From Bradyrhizobium sp. CSA207 (GTDB taxonomy: Bacteria > Pseudomonadota > Alphaproteobacteria > Rhizobiales > Xanthobacteraceae): a DNA stretch of 64,000 nt. The notes beneath the pieces were generated by a model. That model did not search any database. It saw only the letters and a list, made by a program, of their open reading frames with translations, and had not been told where the DNA came from. The position numbers were made by a program, and so were the translations under genes. Below, in pieces: positions 1 to 8,485 of this stretch; position 1 is the first letter of the stretch; each line of letters begins with the position of its first letter. Where the stretch lies: the NCBI RefSeq assembly GCF_029051685.1, contig NZ_JAACFT010000002.1, positions 1 through 64,000 of the forward strand, given 5' to 3'.

Positions 1-145
1 GCGCGAGCGGGGTGGGGTGATCTCTCCACTCGGGCACCGCTTGATTGGATGGACTGTCACCCCACCCCGCTTCGCATTTCGCTGCGCTGCATGCGAACCG
101 ACCCTCCCCCTCCAGGGGAGGGTAAGGGGAACGCTGCGTTAGCCG
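1..145. repeat. Dispersed inverted-repeat element, partial copy
   Basis: Non-coding DNA downstream of the NADH dehydrogenase gene. It contains facing blocks GGGGTGGGGTGA and TCACCCCACCCC and a block rich in CCCTCCCC that can fold on itself (about 106-133). Very similar text recurs at 25888-26092 after the benzoate-CoA ligase gene, which makes it a member of a dispersed intergenic family rather than unique sequence. The left end lies outside the window. Confidence 0.6.
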
Positions 146-1411
146 TCACCCCACCACCTTGCTGCTCCCCTGCGTGATCAGGCGCGCGGCGCGCTGGTCG
201 CGGGCGTAGATCCAGAGCCAGCTCAAGGCGACGCTGAGGCGGTGGCGCAGGCCGATCAGGAAGTAGATGTGGGCGATGCCCCAGATCCACCATGCGATGG
301 TGCCGCGCAGCTTGAAGCGGCCGAAGTCGATCACCGCGAGCCGTTTGCCGATCTGCGCCAGGCTGCCAGCATGCTTGTAGCGGAACGGGCCTGTCGGCTC
401 CTTGCGCAGGCGCGCCTTGATGGTCTCGGCGACATGACGTCCCTGCTGCTTGGCGGCCGGCGCGATGCCGGGCACCGGCTTGCCCTCCCAGGCATTGATC
501 GAAACGGTATCGCCGATCGCAAAGATCTCGGGATGGCCGGGAATCGTCAGATCGGCCTCGACCTGCACCCGGCCGGCACGGTCGGCCGGCGCGCCCAGCC
601 ATTCGGCGGCGGGCGATGCGCGCACGCCGGCCGCCCAGATCTTGGTCTTGGCGTCGAGCCGCGTGCCGCCGAACACCACGCCGTCGCGGTCGATCTCGGT
701 GACGGCCTGGCCGAGCACGACCTCGACGCCGATCTTCTCCAGAGACGCCTGCGCATAGGCCGAGAGGTCGTCGGCGAAGCCTGCGAGCACGCGCGGTCCC
801 GCCTCGATCAGCACCACGCGCGCCTTGGTCGTATCGATGTTGCGGAAATCTTCCGGCAAGGTCTGGTGCGCCATCTCCGCGATGGTGCCCGCGAGCTCGA
901 CGCCGGTGGGCCCCGCGCCGACGATGACGAAGGTCAACCGCGCCGCGCGCCGGACCGGATCGGTCTCGCGCTCGGCGCGCTCGAATGCCACCAGGATGTG
1001 CCGGCGCAGCGTGGTCGCGTCTTCCAGCGTCTTCAGGCCGGGCGCGAATTGCTCCCATTCGTCATGGCCGAAATAGGCATGGCGCGCGCCGGTGGCGAGC
1101 ACCAGCGTGTCGTACGGCACCTCGCTGCCGTCATCGAGCAGCACCGCGCGCCTGCCGGCATCGACGCCGCTGACCGTCGCAAACAGCGTTGTCACCTCGC
1201 GCCTGTCGCGCATGAGATGGCGTACCGGCCAGGCAATCTCGCTGGTGGCGAGCGATGCGGTCGCGACCTGGTAGAGCAGCGGCTGAAACAGATGATGGTT
1301 GCGCCGGTCGATCAGCGTGATCGCGACCGGGGCGCCGGCGAGCCGGTAAGTCGTCTCCAGCCCGCCAAAGCCGGCCCCGACGATAACGACGCGATGGGGT
1401 GTCATGGTCAT
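146..1411 (-). CDS. ndh: Type II NADH dehydrogenase (NAD(P)/FAD-dependent oxidoreductase)
   Basis: 421 aa, the usual size for non-proton-pumping NADH:quinone oxidoreductases, which move electrons from NADH to membrane quinone. An FAD-binding GAGFGG loop lies at residues 12-17, and a second Rossmann motif (VGAGPTG) for NADH is near residue 162. A GDT motif near residue 300 (AIGDTVS) fits the FAD-contacting segment of this family. The C-terminus carries aromatic hydrophobic stretches (about 365-400) typical of the membrane-anchoring tail. Met3 is an equally possible start. The gene stands alone, transcribed away from the binding-protein gene on its right. NDH-2 is the best reading; other pyridine nucleotide-disulfide oxidoreductases of this subfamily are the alternative. 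Confidence 0.85.
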   Translation of the reverse strand: MTMTPHRVVIVGAGFGGLETTYRLAGAPVAITLIDRRNHHLFQPLLYQVATASLATSEIAWPVRHLMRDRREVTTLFATVSGVDAGRRAVLLDDGSEVPYDTLVLATGARHAYFGHDEWEQFAPGLKTLEDATTLRRHILVAFERAERETDPVRRAARLTFVIVGAGPTGVELAGTIAEMAHQTLPEDFRNIDTTKARVVLIEAGPRVLAGFADDLSAYAQASLEKIGVEVVLGQAVTEIDRDGVVFGGTRLDAKTKIWAAGVRASPAAEWLGAPADRAGRVQVEADLTIPGHPEIFAIGDTVSINAWEGKPVPGIAPAAKQQGRHVAETIKARLRKEPTGPFRYKHAGSLAQIGKRLAVIDFGRFKLRGTIAWWIWGIAHIYFLIGLRHRLSVALSWLWIYARDQRAARLITQGSSKVVG

Positions 1412-1716
1412 GGAAGCGGCCCTCGGGTCCAGCGATTCATTCTCTTCCCATCATTTAAGTGCGGAAAGTAGCCTGCGGTCCAATAGCCGTGATCAATCGA
1501 GGAATAGGCGCCGTGTATCGAGTCCGCGAAAAGCGCCGCAGCCCTCGCCGAAGTGAGTAGAACTATAGTTCTTGCCATTAACGATTGGAGCGAATTATGG
1601 TGCAGGGCAGGCGCCGAGGCCATTGGCAGCTCGACGGATTTTGCGCTCTAAAGAGACCACCCGGAGCGGCGATCACCCCGCTTCTGGGGCAAAGAGAACT
1701 GAGGAGGGGAGTGGTT
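1412..1716. promoter_or_regulatory. Divergent intergenic region with a 12-bp palindrome
   Basis: About 305 bp between the divergent NADH dehydrogenase and binding-protein genes. The perfect palindrome GAACTATAGTTC sits at 1560-1571, about 150 bp upstream of the right-hand gene, and could be an operator. A strong Shine-Dalgarno sequence GAGGAGGGG lies at 1701-1709. I could not identify a convincing -35/-10 pair. Reading frames in this stretch lack support. Confidence 0.3.
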
Positions 1717-2889
1717 ATGAGGACAGCATTCTGGCTGGCAGGCGCGGCTGCGCTCGCGCTGGCAAGCCCGGCTTTGGCCGGCGACACCATCAAGATCGGT
1801 TTCGTTTCGACCTTCAGCGGGCCGACCGCCGTGATCGGCAACGACATGCGCAACTCGTTCGATCTGGCACTGGATCATCTCGGCCGCAAGATGGACGGCA
1901 AGCCGGTCGAGGTGATCTACGAGGATGACGGGCAGAAGCCCGACGTCGGCAAGCAGAAGACCGAGAAGCTGGTGCAGTCCGACAAGGTCGACTTCATCGT
2001 CGGCTACATCTGGTCCAACGTGCTGCTGGCTTCGCTGAAGACCGCCGTGGACTCGCAGACCTTCCTGATCTCGGCCAATGCCGGCCCGTCGCAGCTCGCG
2101 GGTGAGCTGTGCTCGCCTTACGTGTTCTCGACCTCCTGGCAGAACGACCAGACGCCGCAGGCCATGGGCCTCTACATGAACCAGAAGGGTGTCAAGAGCG
2201 TCTTCCTGATCGGGCCGAACTACGCCGCCGGCAAGGACATGCTCGCGGGCCTCAAGAGCACCTTCAAGGGCGAGATCAAGGGCGAGGAATACACGGTCTG
2301 GCCGAGCCAGCTCGACTTCTCCGCCGAGCTGTCCAAGGCCCGCGCCTCCGGTGCCGAGTCGATCTTCGTGTTCTATCCGGGTGCAGCCGGCGTGCAGTTC
2401 CTCAATCAATATGTGCAGGCCGGCTTGAAGAGCACGATGCCGCTCTACACCGCCTTCACCGTCGACGAGCTGTCGCTGCCGCTCCAGAAGGAGAACGCGC
2501 TCGGCGTGCCCGGCGCGCAGGAATGGGTCAACGACCTGCCCAACGAGCAGAACAAGCGCTTCGTCGCCGACTATCGCAAGAAGTACACCGGGCTGCGCCC
2601 GACCTATTACGGCGCGCAGGCCTATGATGCCGCCCAGCTCATCAACAGCGCGGTCGTTGCTGTGAAGGGCGATACCAGCAAGAAGGATGCGATGAAGGCC
2701 GAAATGGAGAAGGCCAACTTCAAGTCGCTGCGCGGCGCCTTCAAGTTCGGCAACAACCACATCCCGGTGCAGAGCTTCTATCTCCAGGACGTGGTCAAGG
2801 ATGCCGACGGCCAGCTTGCCCTCAAGACGGTCGCCACCATCGTCGAGAACAACCAGGATCGCTTCCACGACAAGTGCCAGATGAAGTGA
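1717..2889 (+). CDS. ABC transporter substrate-binding protein (branched-chain/aromatic type)
   Basis: 390 aa from ATG 1717, chosen because GAGGAGGGG lies 8 nt upstream and the protein then opens with a normal signal peptide (charged MRT, hydrophobic core, ALA-G cleavage near residue 22). An upstream in-frame extension to 1585 would bury the signal. The mature part begins DTIKIGFVSTFSG and belongs to the Leu/Ile/Val-binding family of periplasmic type I fold proteins, members of which also bind aromatic acids. It stands alone on the + strand; the neighbouring transporter genes run the other way and already have a binding protein at 8486-9616. It could serve that system, or the binding-protein-less livHMGF set at 14344-17668. 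The ligand is unknown. Confidence 0.85.
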   Translation: MRTAFWLAGAAALALASPALAGDTIKIGFVSTFSGPTAVIGNDMRNSFDLALDHLGRKMDGKPVEVIYEDDGQKPDVGKQKTEKLVQSDKVDFIVGYIWSNVLLASLKTAVDSQTFLISANAGPSQLAGELCSPYVFSTSWQNDQTPQAMGLYMNQKGVKSVFLIGPNYAAGKDMLAGLKSTFKGEIKGEEYTVWPSQLDFSAELSKARASGAESIFVFYPGAAGVQFLNQYVQAGLKSTMPLYTAFTVDELSLPLQKENALGVPGAQEWVNDLPNEQNKRFVADYRKKYTGLRPTYYGAQAYDAAQLINSAVVAVKGDTSKKDAMKAEMEKANFKSLRGAFKFGNNHIPVQSFYLQDVVKDADGQLALKTVATIVENNQDRFHDKCQMK

Positions 2890-2892
2890 GGT

Positions 2893-3066
2893 GATTGCTT
2901 CTCCCTCTCCCCGCTCGCGGGGAGAGGGAGACTCTCCGCGGGGACGGTAGATGTGAGACTCGCAACCACTCACCACGCCGTCATTGCGAGCGCAGCGAAG
3001 CAATCCAGAGTCTTTCCGCGGAGGGATTCTGGATTGCTTCGTCGCAAGGGCTCCTCGCAATGACGG
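2893..3066. repeat. Two palindromic repeat elements between convergent genes
   Basis: At 2901-2930 a perfect 14-bp stem (CTCCCTCTCCCCGC with its complement, 2-nt loop) could end transcription from the binding-protein gene, though no T tract follows. At 2979-3065 is a second element, whose outer ends read CGTCATTGCGAG and CTCGCAATGACG around two copies of the GAAGCAATCCAGA motif. Related copies lie at 17695-17775 and 49080-49158. Confidence 0.75.
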
Positions 3067-3100
3067 CGCGGATGGGATTTTTGCTACGGCGAAGAAGCGC

Positions 3101-4972
3101 CTACATCCTTGGCATGCTCGCGGGCCGCACCTCGCGGGCCTGCGCTGCGAGCCTGATTCCGGCGTTGGCCGCGCCAAAGCCCTGATAATCCCTGCGCTCG
3201 ACGATTTCGAAGAAGAACCGCTCGTCGAAAATGTGGGTGTAGACCTGGAAGAATTCGCTGTCGCCGTCGCGGTCGTAGAGGATGTGGTTGGCGCGTAGTT
3301 GCGCCATCAATTCGGGCGCAAGGTCGTATTTGGCTTCGATGTCGTCGTAATAATTGTCGGGAATATCCAGGAAATCCGCGCCGCGCTCGCGCATCGCGGC
3401 GACCGCCGCGAAGATGTCCCGGCATGTGAACGCGACGTGCTGCACGCCGGAGCCGAAGAACTCCGAGATGAAGCGCGCCGGCAGCGTGCGATTGGCGGAG
3501 GAGCCGTTGAGCACGAAGCGCAGGCTCTGGTCGGTATTGATGACGGCCTGGCTCTGCACCAGACCCCTGGGGTCGGCGATCTCCATCTGCGGCAGCCGCG
3601 TCAGGTCGAGGATACCGGTGTAGAACAACAGCCAGGACAGCATCTCGTCATAGGGCATCGACTGCGCGATGTGGTCGACGGCGAGCAGGGCGTCCGCGCT
3701 GGCGTCGCTCGCGAGCGGCTCGAAATCCGTGTCCCAGTTCTTGCCGACCTGGTCGAGGAAATACAGCAAGCTGCCGCCGACGCCGTGGATCGCTGGGATT
3801 TCCAGCTCGCCCGGTCCGACCGGCTGGTAGAACGTGCGTGCCTTCAGCGCCTCCGCGCGCGCCATGGCGCGGGAGGCGTCGTCGACATCGAGCGCGATGG
3901 CGCAGATACCGGGGCCGTGCGTGACGTAATGCGAATGCGCGAAGCCGTCGGTCTCGGAATTGATCACGAGTTCGACCTTGCCTTGCGACCAGCGCTCCAC
4001 CGCCTTGCTGCGGTGCTTGCCGGACTTGCGGAAACCGAGCTGTGAGAACAGGCGGGCGAGTTCGCCGGCCTTGGTCTCGTTCACCGCAAACTCGATGAAG
4101 CCGGTGCCGCGGCTCACCGCCCGCGGTGCCAGCGGCTTGGGCGAAAGTTTCGGCCATCTGTTCGCAAGCTGGTCCTCCAGCAGGATCAGCGAGCGCAGGC
4201 CGTCGATCGCGGTCTGTGCGGCCGAGCCGGCGCGGAACTGGTCGTTGAAGATCTCCAGCGACAGCGGCCCGGCATAGCCCGTCGCCGCGATCGCCTCCAT
4301 GAACTCGCCGACCGGCAGATCGCCCTGGCCGGGGAAGGAACGGAAGTGCCGGCTCCACGACAGGATGTCGAGCTCGAGTTTCGGCGCATCCGCAAGCTGC
4401 ACCAGGAAGATCTTGTCGCCGGGAATCGAGGCCATCGCGCGGGTTGGAAAGCCCGGCGCCAGCGCATGAAAACTGTCGAGGATGACGCCGATCGCCGGAT
4501 GATCGGCGCGACGCACGATCTCCCAGGCGTCGCGGTAGTCGTTGACATGCCGTCCCCAGGCCAGCGCCTCGTAGCCGACGCGCAGGGACCGCTTGGCCGC
4601 GCGCTCGCCGAGCTCGCGAAAATCGTCGGCGGCGCGGTCGATGCCGCCGAGCGAGGCCGGCGACACGTTCGAGCAGATCAGCAAGAGATCGGTGCCGAGC
4701 TCCTGCATCAGGTCGAACTTGCGTTCGGCCCGCGCAAAGTTGCGCGCCCGCTGCGGCTCCGGCATGCCCTCGAAATCGCGGAACGGCTGGAACGCGCAGA
4801 TCTCGAGACCGAGATCCTTGCACAGCTGCGCCACCTCGCGCGGGCCTGCACCGAACGACAGCAGGTCGTTCTCGAAGATTTCGACGGCGTCAAAGCCGGC
4901 GGCCGCGATGGCGCGGAGCTTCTCGTCGAGAACCCCGGAGAGCGAGACGGTTGCGATCGAGCGCTTGTTCAT
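3101..4972 (-). CDS. quiC: Bifunctional-type 3-dehydroshikimate dehydratase (TIM barrel plus HPPD-like domain)
   Basis: 623 aa. The N-terminal part (about 1-275) is a sugar phosphate isomerase/AP-endonuclease-2 type TIM barrel; the C-terminal part (about 290-615) is a 4-hydroxyphenylpyruvate-dioxygenase-like VOC domain. This fused layout is that of QuiC1 from Pseudomonas, which converts 3-dehydroshikimate to protocatechuate. The C-terminal domain keeps HPPD-like metal positions: VDHIAQ, VQHVAF and FFFEIVERR. The start codon overlaps the stop of the preceding ATPase gene by 4 nt (ATGA), implying translational coupling to the transporter. With the shikimate dehydrogenase at 9675, this supports quinate/shikimate catabolism. 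Databases often label such proteins simply HPPD or sugar phosphate isomerase. The role of the HPPD-like half is not settled by the sequence. Confidence 0.8.
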   Translation of the reverse strand: MNKRSIATVSLSGVLDEKLRAIAAAGFDAVEIFENDLLSFGAGPREVAQLCKDLGLEICAFQPFRDFEGMPEPQRARNFARAERKFDLMQELGTDLLLICSNVSPASLGGIDRAADDFRELGERAAKRSLRVGYEALAWGRHVNDYRDAWEIVRRADHPAIGVILDSFHALAPGFPTRAMASIPGDKIFLVQLADAPKLELDILSWSRHFRSFPGQGDLPVGEFMEAIAATGYAGPLSLEIFNDQFRAGSAAQTAIDGLRSLILLEDQLANRWPKLSPKPLAPRAVSRGTGFIEFAVNETKAGELARLFSQLGFRKSGKHRSKAVERWSQGKVELVINSETDGFAHSHYVTHGPGICAIALDVDDASRAMARAEALKARTFYQPVGPGELEIPAIHGVGGSLLYFLDQVGKNWDTDFEPLASDASADALLAVDHIAQSMPYDEMLSWLLFYTGILDLTRLPQMEIADPRGLVQSQAVINTDQSLRFVLNGSSANRTLPARFISEFFGSGVQHVAFTCRDIFAAVAAMRERGADFLDIPDNYYDDIEAKYDLAPELMAQLRANHILYDRDGDSEFFQVYTHIFDERFFFEIVERRDYQGFGAANAGIRLAAQAREVRPASMPRM

Positions 4973-5706
4973 GCCGCGCTCTCCTCCATTGCGCCGCCGA
5001 GGAACAATTGCCCGATGCGGGGATCGTTCAAAATGCGTTTCGCGCCGTCGATCATCCGGGTCTGGCCGAGCTCGAGCACGATACCAAGATCGGAGATCTC
5101 CAGCGCCGATCGTGCGTTCTGTTCGATCATCAGGATGGTGACGCCGCGATCCCGCAGGGATTTGAGGATATCGAACGTCTGCTGCACCATCAGCGGCGAC
5201 AGGCCGATCGAGGGCTCGTCGATCAGCACGAGCTTTGGTTCGAGCAGCAGCGAGCGGGCGATCTCGAGCTGCTTCTGCTCGCCGCCCGAGAGCGTGGAAG
5301 CCTGCTGCGCCGACTTGCGCCGCAGCGCCGGGAACAGATCGAGTGCGGCCTCGATCCGCGTGGGCAGGTCGATATCCTTGCCCGCGGCGACACCGCCGAG
5401 CTCGATATTGTGGCGCACCGACAGCTCGGGAAAAATGTTGCGGCCCTGCGGGACGTAGCAGACGCCAGCATTGAGCAGCGCCCGCTGGCTCAAGTTGGTG
5501 ACGTCGCGGTTCCCAAAGCTGATCTTGCCCTCGCGCAGCTTCAACAGGCCGAAGATCGCCTTGAACACCGTCGACTTGCCGGCGCCGTTCGGGCCGATGA
5601 TGGTGGTGATGGTGGCCTGCGGCACGGCGAAGGTGGTGCCGTTCAGGATCGTCATCTTGCCGTAGCCGCCGACGAGATTTTGAACCGAGAGGATGGTGTC
5701 GCTCAT
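4969..5706 (-). CDS. livF: ABC transporter ATP-binding protein, LivF type
   Basis: 245 aa cytoplasmic ATPase of a branched-chain-amino-acid-type importer. Walker A GPNGAGKST near residue 37, signature LSGGEQKQLEIARS, Walker B VLIDEP and a switch histidine region are intact. Genes for LivH, LivM and LivG precede it on the same strand with 4-nt overlaps or a 10-nt gap, and the dehydratase gene follows with an ATGA overlap. The link to the dehydratase suggests that the cargo is quinate, shikimate or a related cyclic acid, not an amino acid; this is inference from context. Confidence 0.9.
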   Translation of the reverse strand: MSDTILSVQNLVGGYGKMTILNGTTFAVPQATITTIIGPNGAGKSTVFKAIFGLLKLREGKISFGNRDVTNLSQRALLNAGVCYVPQGRNIFPELSVRHNIELGGVAAGKDIDLPTRIEAALDLFPALRRKSAQQASTLSGGEQKQLEIARSLLLEPKLVLIDEPSIGLSPLMVQQTFDILKSLRDRGVTILMIEQNARSALEISDLGIVLELGQTRMIDGAKRILNDPRIGQLFLGGAMEESAA

Positions 5707-5716
5707 GGCTCGTTTC

Positions 5717-6460
5717 CTAATGTCCGAGATAGGCTTCGATCACGGCAGGGTTTTTGCGAACCTCGTCCGGCCGTCCCATCGCCAGCACCTTGCCTTCCGC
5801 CATCACCATCACGCGCGAGCACAGCGACATCACGAACTCCATGTTGTGCTCGATCACGACGAAGGTGGCGTTCTTCTCGCGGTTGATCGCGACCAGCCGC
5901 TCCTTGAGGTCCGACAGCATTGACGGGTTGACGCCGCCGGCGGGCTCGTCAAGCAGCACCAGGCGCGGCCCGCCCATGAAGGCCATGGCGGCGTCGAGCA
6001 GCTTCTGCTGGCCGTAGGACAGGCCGCCGGCAGGCTCGGCGGCGAGATGATCGAGCTTGAAGAAGCCGATCATCTGGTTGGCGGCCTGCGTCAGTCCGGC
6101 GTCGGAGCGACCGACCAGACGCGAGGCCATGCTGCCCTGGTGCTCCTGTCCCGCAAGGATCAGATTCTCGCGTACCGAGAGCTTTGGAAAGACCTGCAAG
6201 AGCTGGAAGGTGCGGCTGACGCCGAGCTTGTTGAGCTCGGCGGGACGCAGGCCGGTGACGACCTTGCCGTCGAGCTTGACCTCGCCGCCGCTTGGCGTGA
6301 GCTGGCCGAGGATGCAGTTGAACAGGGTCGACTTGCCGCAACCATTCGGCCCGATCAGGCCGAGGATCTCGCCCTCGCGGACGTCGAAGCTGACATCGGC
6401 GACGGCGCTGATGCCGCCAAAATTCTTCTTGATATTGGTGACTTCGAGGACCGCGCTCAT
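5717..6460 (-). CDS. livG: ABC transporter ATP-binding protein, LivG type
   Basis: 247 aa starting at ATG 6460 (MSAVLEVTNIKK), which overlaps the stop of the permease gene livM by 4 nt; the much longer open frame upstream runs antisense-frame through livM and is not real. Walker A GPNGCGKST, the LSYGQQKLLDAA signature and Walker B LVLLDEPAGGVNP are all present, the last being typical of LivG. It pairs with the LivF-type subunit to power the permease dimer. Ten nucleotides separate its stop from livF. Confidence 0.9.
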   Translation of the reverse strand: MSAVLEVTNIKKNFGGISAVADVSFDVREGEILGLIGPNGCGKSTLFNCILGQLTPSGGEVKLDGKVVTGLRPAELNKLGVSRTFQLLQVFPKLSVRENLILAGQEHQGSMASRLVGRSDAGLTQAANQMIGFFKLDHLAAEPAGGLSYGQQKLLDAAMAFMGGPRLVLLDEPAGGVNPSMLSDLKERLVAINREKNATFVVIEHNMEFVMSLCSRVMVMAEGKVLAMGRPDEVRKNPAVIEAYLGH

Positions 6461-7455
6461 TGCACCGTCTCCAGCCGGGATTTTGCGACGGCGCGCAGCG
6501 CGGAGGCCGCCTTGGTTCGCCGTGCCGCCATGGCGCGGTCGAGGATTCCGAGGATGCCGGTGGGCGACCAGATCAGCAGCAATATCACCGCGACCGCATA
6601 GAGCATCAGATAATAGCCTTCGGTGAAGCGCAGCCATTCCGGCAAGAGCACCGCGATCATCGCGCCGAGGAACGGGCCGAGGAAGAAGCCGGCGCCGCCG
6701 ACGATCACCATCATCAGCAGGTCGAGCGAGAGCGACAGGTTGAACGGCACGGGATCGATATATTGCGTCAGCGGCGCATAGAGTGCGCCGGCGATGCCGC
6801 CGAGCGCCGAGCCGATCGCGAATGCCATCAGCGTGTAGCGACGCGTGTCGATGCCGAGCGACTGCGCGCGCAGCGGATTCTCGCGCAGTGCCATGAAGGC
6901 GCGGCCCCAGGGCGAGCGGATCAGCCACCACACCGCCAGCGACACGATCGCGAGCGAGCCGAGGCAGACGTAATAGAACGGCAGCGGCTTGTTGGTCGCG
7001 ATCCCGAAGAAGTGCGGTCGTGGAATGTTGGAGATGCCGTAGATCCCGCCGGTGAGCCAGCTCTCGTTGCGGAACACCAGGAAGGCCAGCGTCGAGAACG
7101 CCAGCGTGACGAAGGCGAGGTAGTGATGCTGCACGCGCAGCGCCGGATAGCCGAGCACCCAGCCGACTGCGAAGCTCAGTATGATCGCGACCACAATCGC
7201 GGCCGGCAGCGGCCAGCCATGGGTTGTCATGATCGCCGCCGCATAGGCGCCGATGCCGACGAAGGCGCCCTGCGCCAGCGACACCTGGCCGGCATAGCCG
7301 AGCGTCAGATTCAGTCCCATCGCCGCGATGGTCATCACCGCCCATTGGCTCAGGATGAACAGGCCGTAGCGGTTGAAGTTCATGGGAATGACGATGAGGC
7401 CGGCGATGACGGCAAGGCCGAGCGCGATCTTCAGGGGTTTGGCAAATCCGCTCAT
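6457..7455 (-). CDS. livM: Branched-chain-type ABC permease, LivM type
   Basis: 332 aa hydrophobic inner-membrane protein with eight to ten predicted membrane segments by eye. The motifs NLTLGYAGQVSLAQGAFVGIGAYAAA and the late cytoplasmic loop GGAGFFLGPFLGAM are characteristic of LivM permeases. It overlaps both livH (stop 7452) and livG (start 6460) by 4 nt, so the whole set is probably translated from one mRNA. A cytoplasmic tail after about residue 300 is rich in Arg and Ala. Confidence 0.9.
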   Translation of the reverse strand: MSGFAKPLKIALGLAVIAGLIVIPMNFNRYGLFILSQWAVMTIAAMGLNLTLGYAGQVSLAQGAFVGIGAYAAAIMTTHGWPLPAAIVVAIILSFAVGWVLGYPALRVQHHYLAFVTLAFSTLAFLVFRNESWLTGGIYGISNIPRPHFFGIATNKPLPFYYVCLGSLAIVSLAVWWLIRSPWGRAFMALRENPLRAQSLGIDTRRYTLMAFAIGSALGGIAGALYAPLTQYIDPVPFNLSLSLDLLMMVIVGGAGFFLGPFLGAMIAVLLPEWLRFTEGYYLMLYAVAVILLLIWSPTGILGILDRAMAARRTKAASALRAVAKSRLETVQ

Positions 7456-8327
7456 ACCGTGCGCTCCTCGGCGCGGCCGAGCAATCCTTGCGGCCGGAAC
7501 AGGATGACGAGGATCAGGAAGATCAGCGGCACCGCCGCGCGATATTGCGTCGAGACGTAGGACGCTGCGAGATTGTCGAGCACGCCGATCAGCAGGCCGC
7601 CGGCGATGGCGCCGCGCACCTGGTTGAAGCCGCCGACGATCGCCGCGATGAAGGCGGCCTGGCCCAGCACCTCGCCGGAGGAGAATTTGGCGAGATAGAT
7701 CGGCGTGATCAGCAGCGAGGCCAGCGCCACCAGGAAGGCGTTGATCAGGAAGGTCAGCAGGATCATGCGCTCGACCGGCACGCCGATGATGCGCGCCACC
7801 GTCGGGTTCTGCGCCGCCGCCTGCATCTGGTGGCCGAGCGAGGTGCGGCTCAAGAGCGCGGTCAGGCCGAAGACCGCGAGGATGGCGAGGGCGAGCACGC
7901 CGATGCTTTGCAGCGAGACGATATGGCCGAGAATTGAGATATCGCCGGTCGGCACGATCGACGGGAACGGCGATGCCTCAGCGCTGAAGAACTGCTTCAC
8001 GGCTTCCTTGATGCCGATCGCCAGCGCCATGGTGGCGATCGCCAGCGGCAGCACGCCGTGGCGCATCATCGGGTCGACCAGCAGCATCTTGAAGGCCAGC
8101 CCAAGCAGGATCATCGACAGCAGGATGCCGAGGATGATCGCGAGCCAGAACGGTGCGCCGGCATGCATCGCCGCCAGCATCAAAAACGCCGGCAGCATCA
8201 CGAACTCGCCTTGCGCGAAATTGATGGTCTGCGAGGTCTGCCACAGCAGCGTGAAGCCGACCGCGACCAGCGCGTAGATCGCGCCAGTCGCAAGTCCCGC
8301 AACCAGAAGATCGAACAGATTGGACAT
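7452..8327 (-). CDS. livH: Branched-chain-type ABC permease, LivH type
   Basis: 291 aa inner-membrane permease. The LivH hallmarks are visible: LVAGLATGAIYALVAVGFTL at the N-terminus, the short NFAQGEF loop, and the late GGFNQVRGAIAGGLLIGVLDN loop that contacts the ATPases. First gene of the overlapping permease-ATPase-dehydratase run; the binding-protein gene lies 158 bp upstream on the same strand behind a repeat element. Confidence 0.9.
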   Translation of the reverse strand: MSNLFDLLVAGLATGAIYALVAVGFTLLWQTSQTINFAQGEFVMLPAFLMLAAMHAGAPFWLAIILGILLSMILLGLAFKMLLVDPMMRHGVLPLAIATMALAIGIKEAVKQFFSAEASPFPSIVPTGDISILGHIVSLQSIGVLALAILAVFGLTALLSRTSLGHQMQAAAQNPTVARIIGVPVERMILLTFLINAFLVALASLLITPIYLAKFSSGEVLGQAAFIAAIVGGFNQVRGAIAGGLLIGVLDNLAASYVSTQYRAAVPLIFLILVILFRPQGLLGRAEERTV

Positions 8328-8338
8328 TTTCCCCTCTC

Positions 8339-8480
8339 TTCTCCCTCTCCCCGCTTGCGGGGAGAGGGTTGGGGTGAGGGGGAGTCTCCGCGAGGACGGT
8401 GATAGTTGGACTCGCGGAAGCTTCCCCTCACCCGGAATTTGCTACGCAAATTCCGGCCTCTCCCCGTAAGAGAGGCGAAA
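8339..8480. repeat. Palindromic intergenic repeat (CCCTCTCCCCGC family)
   Basis: Fills most of the gap between the binding-protein gene and livH. It opens with CTCCCTCTCCCCGC and its complement around a short loop, then continues with GGTGAGGGG/CCCCTCACC and a second stem around the GGAATTTGC/GCAAATTCC motif. Such a structure between a binding-protein gene and its permease genes may lower expression of the distal genes. Related elements are at 2901-2930 and 11714-11880. Confidence 0.65.
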
Positions 8481-8485
8481 GAACC

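Noticed and set aside
242..1471. 409-codon open frame opposite the NADH dehydrogenase gene
   Set aside because: Antisense shadow caused by high GC; the minus-strand protein has complete FAD and NADH motifs.
5717..7345. 542-codon reading as a fused permease-ATPase protein
   Set aside because: The upstream half is livM read in the wrong frame; the true LivG start at 6460 overlaps the livM stop.
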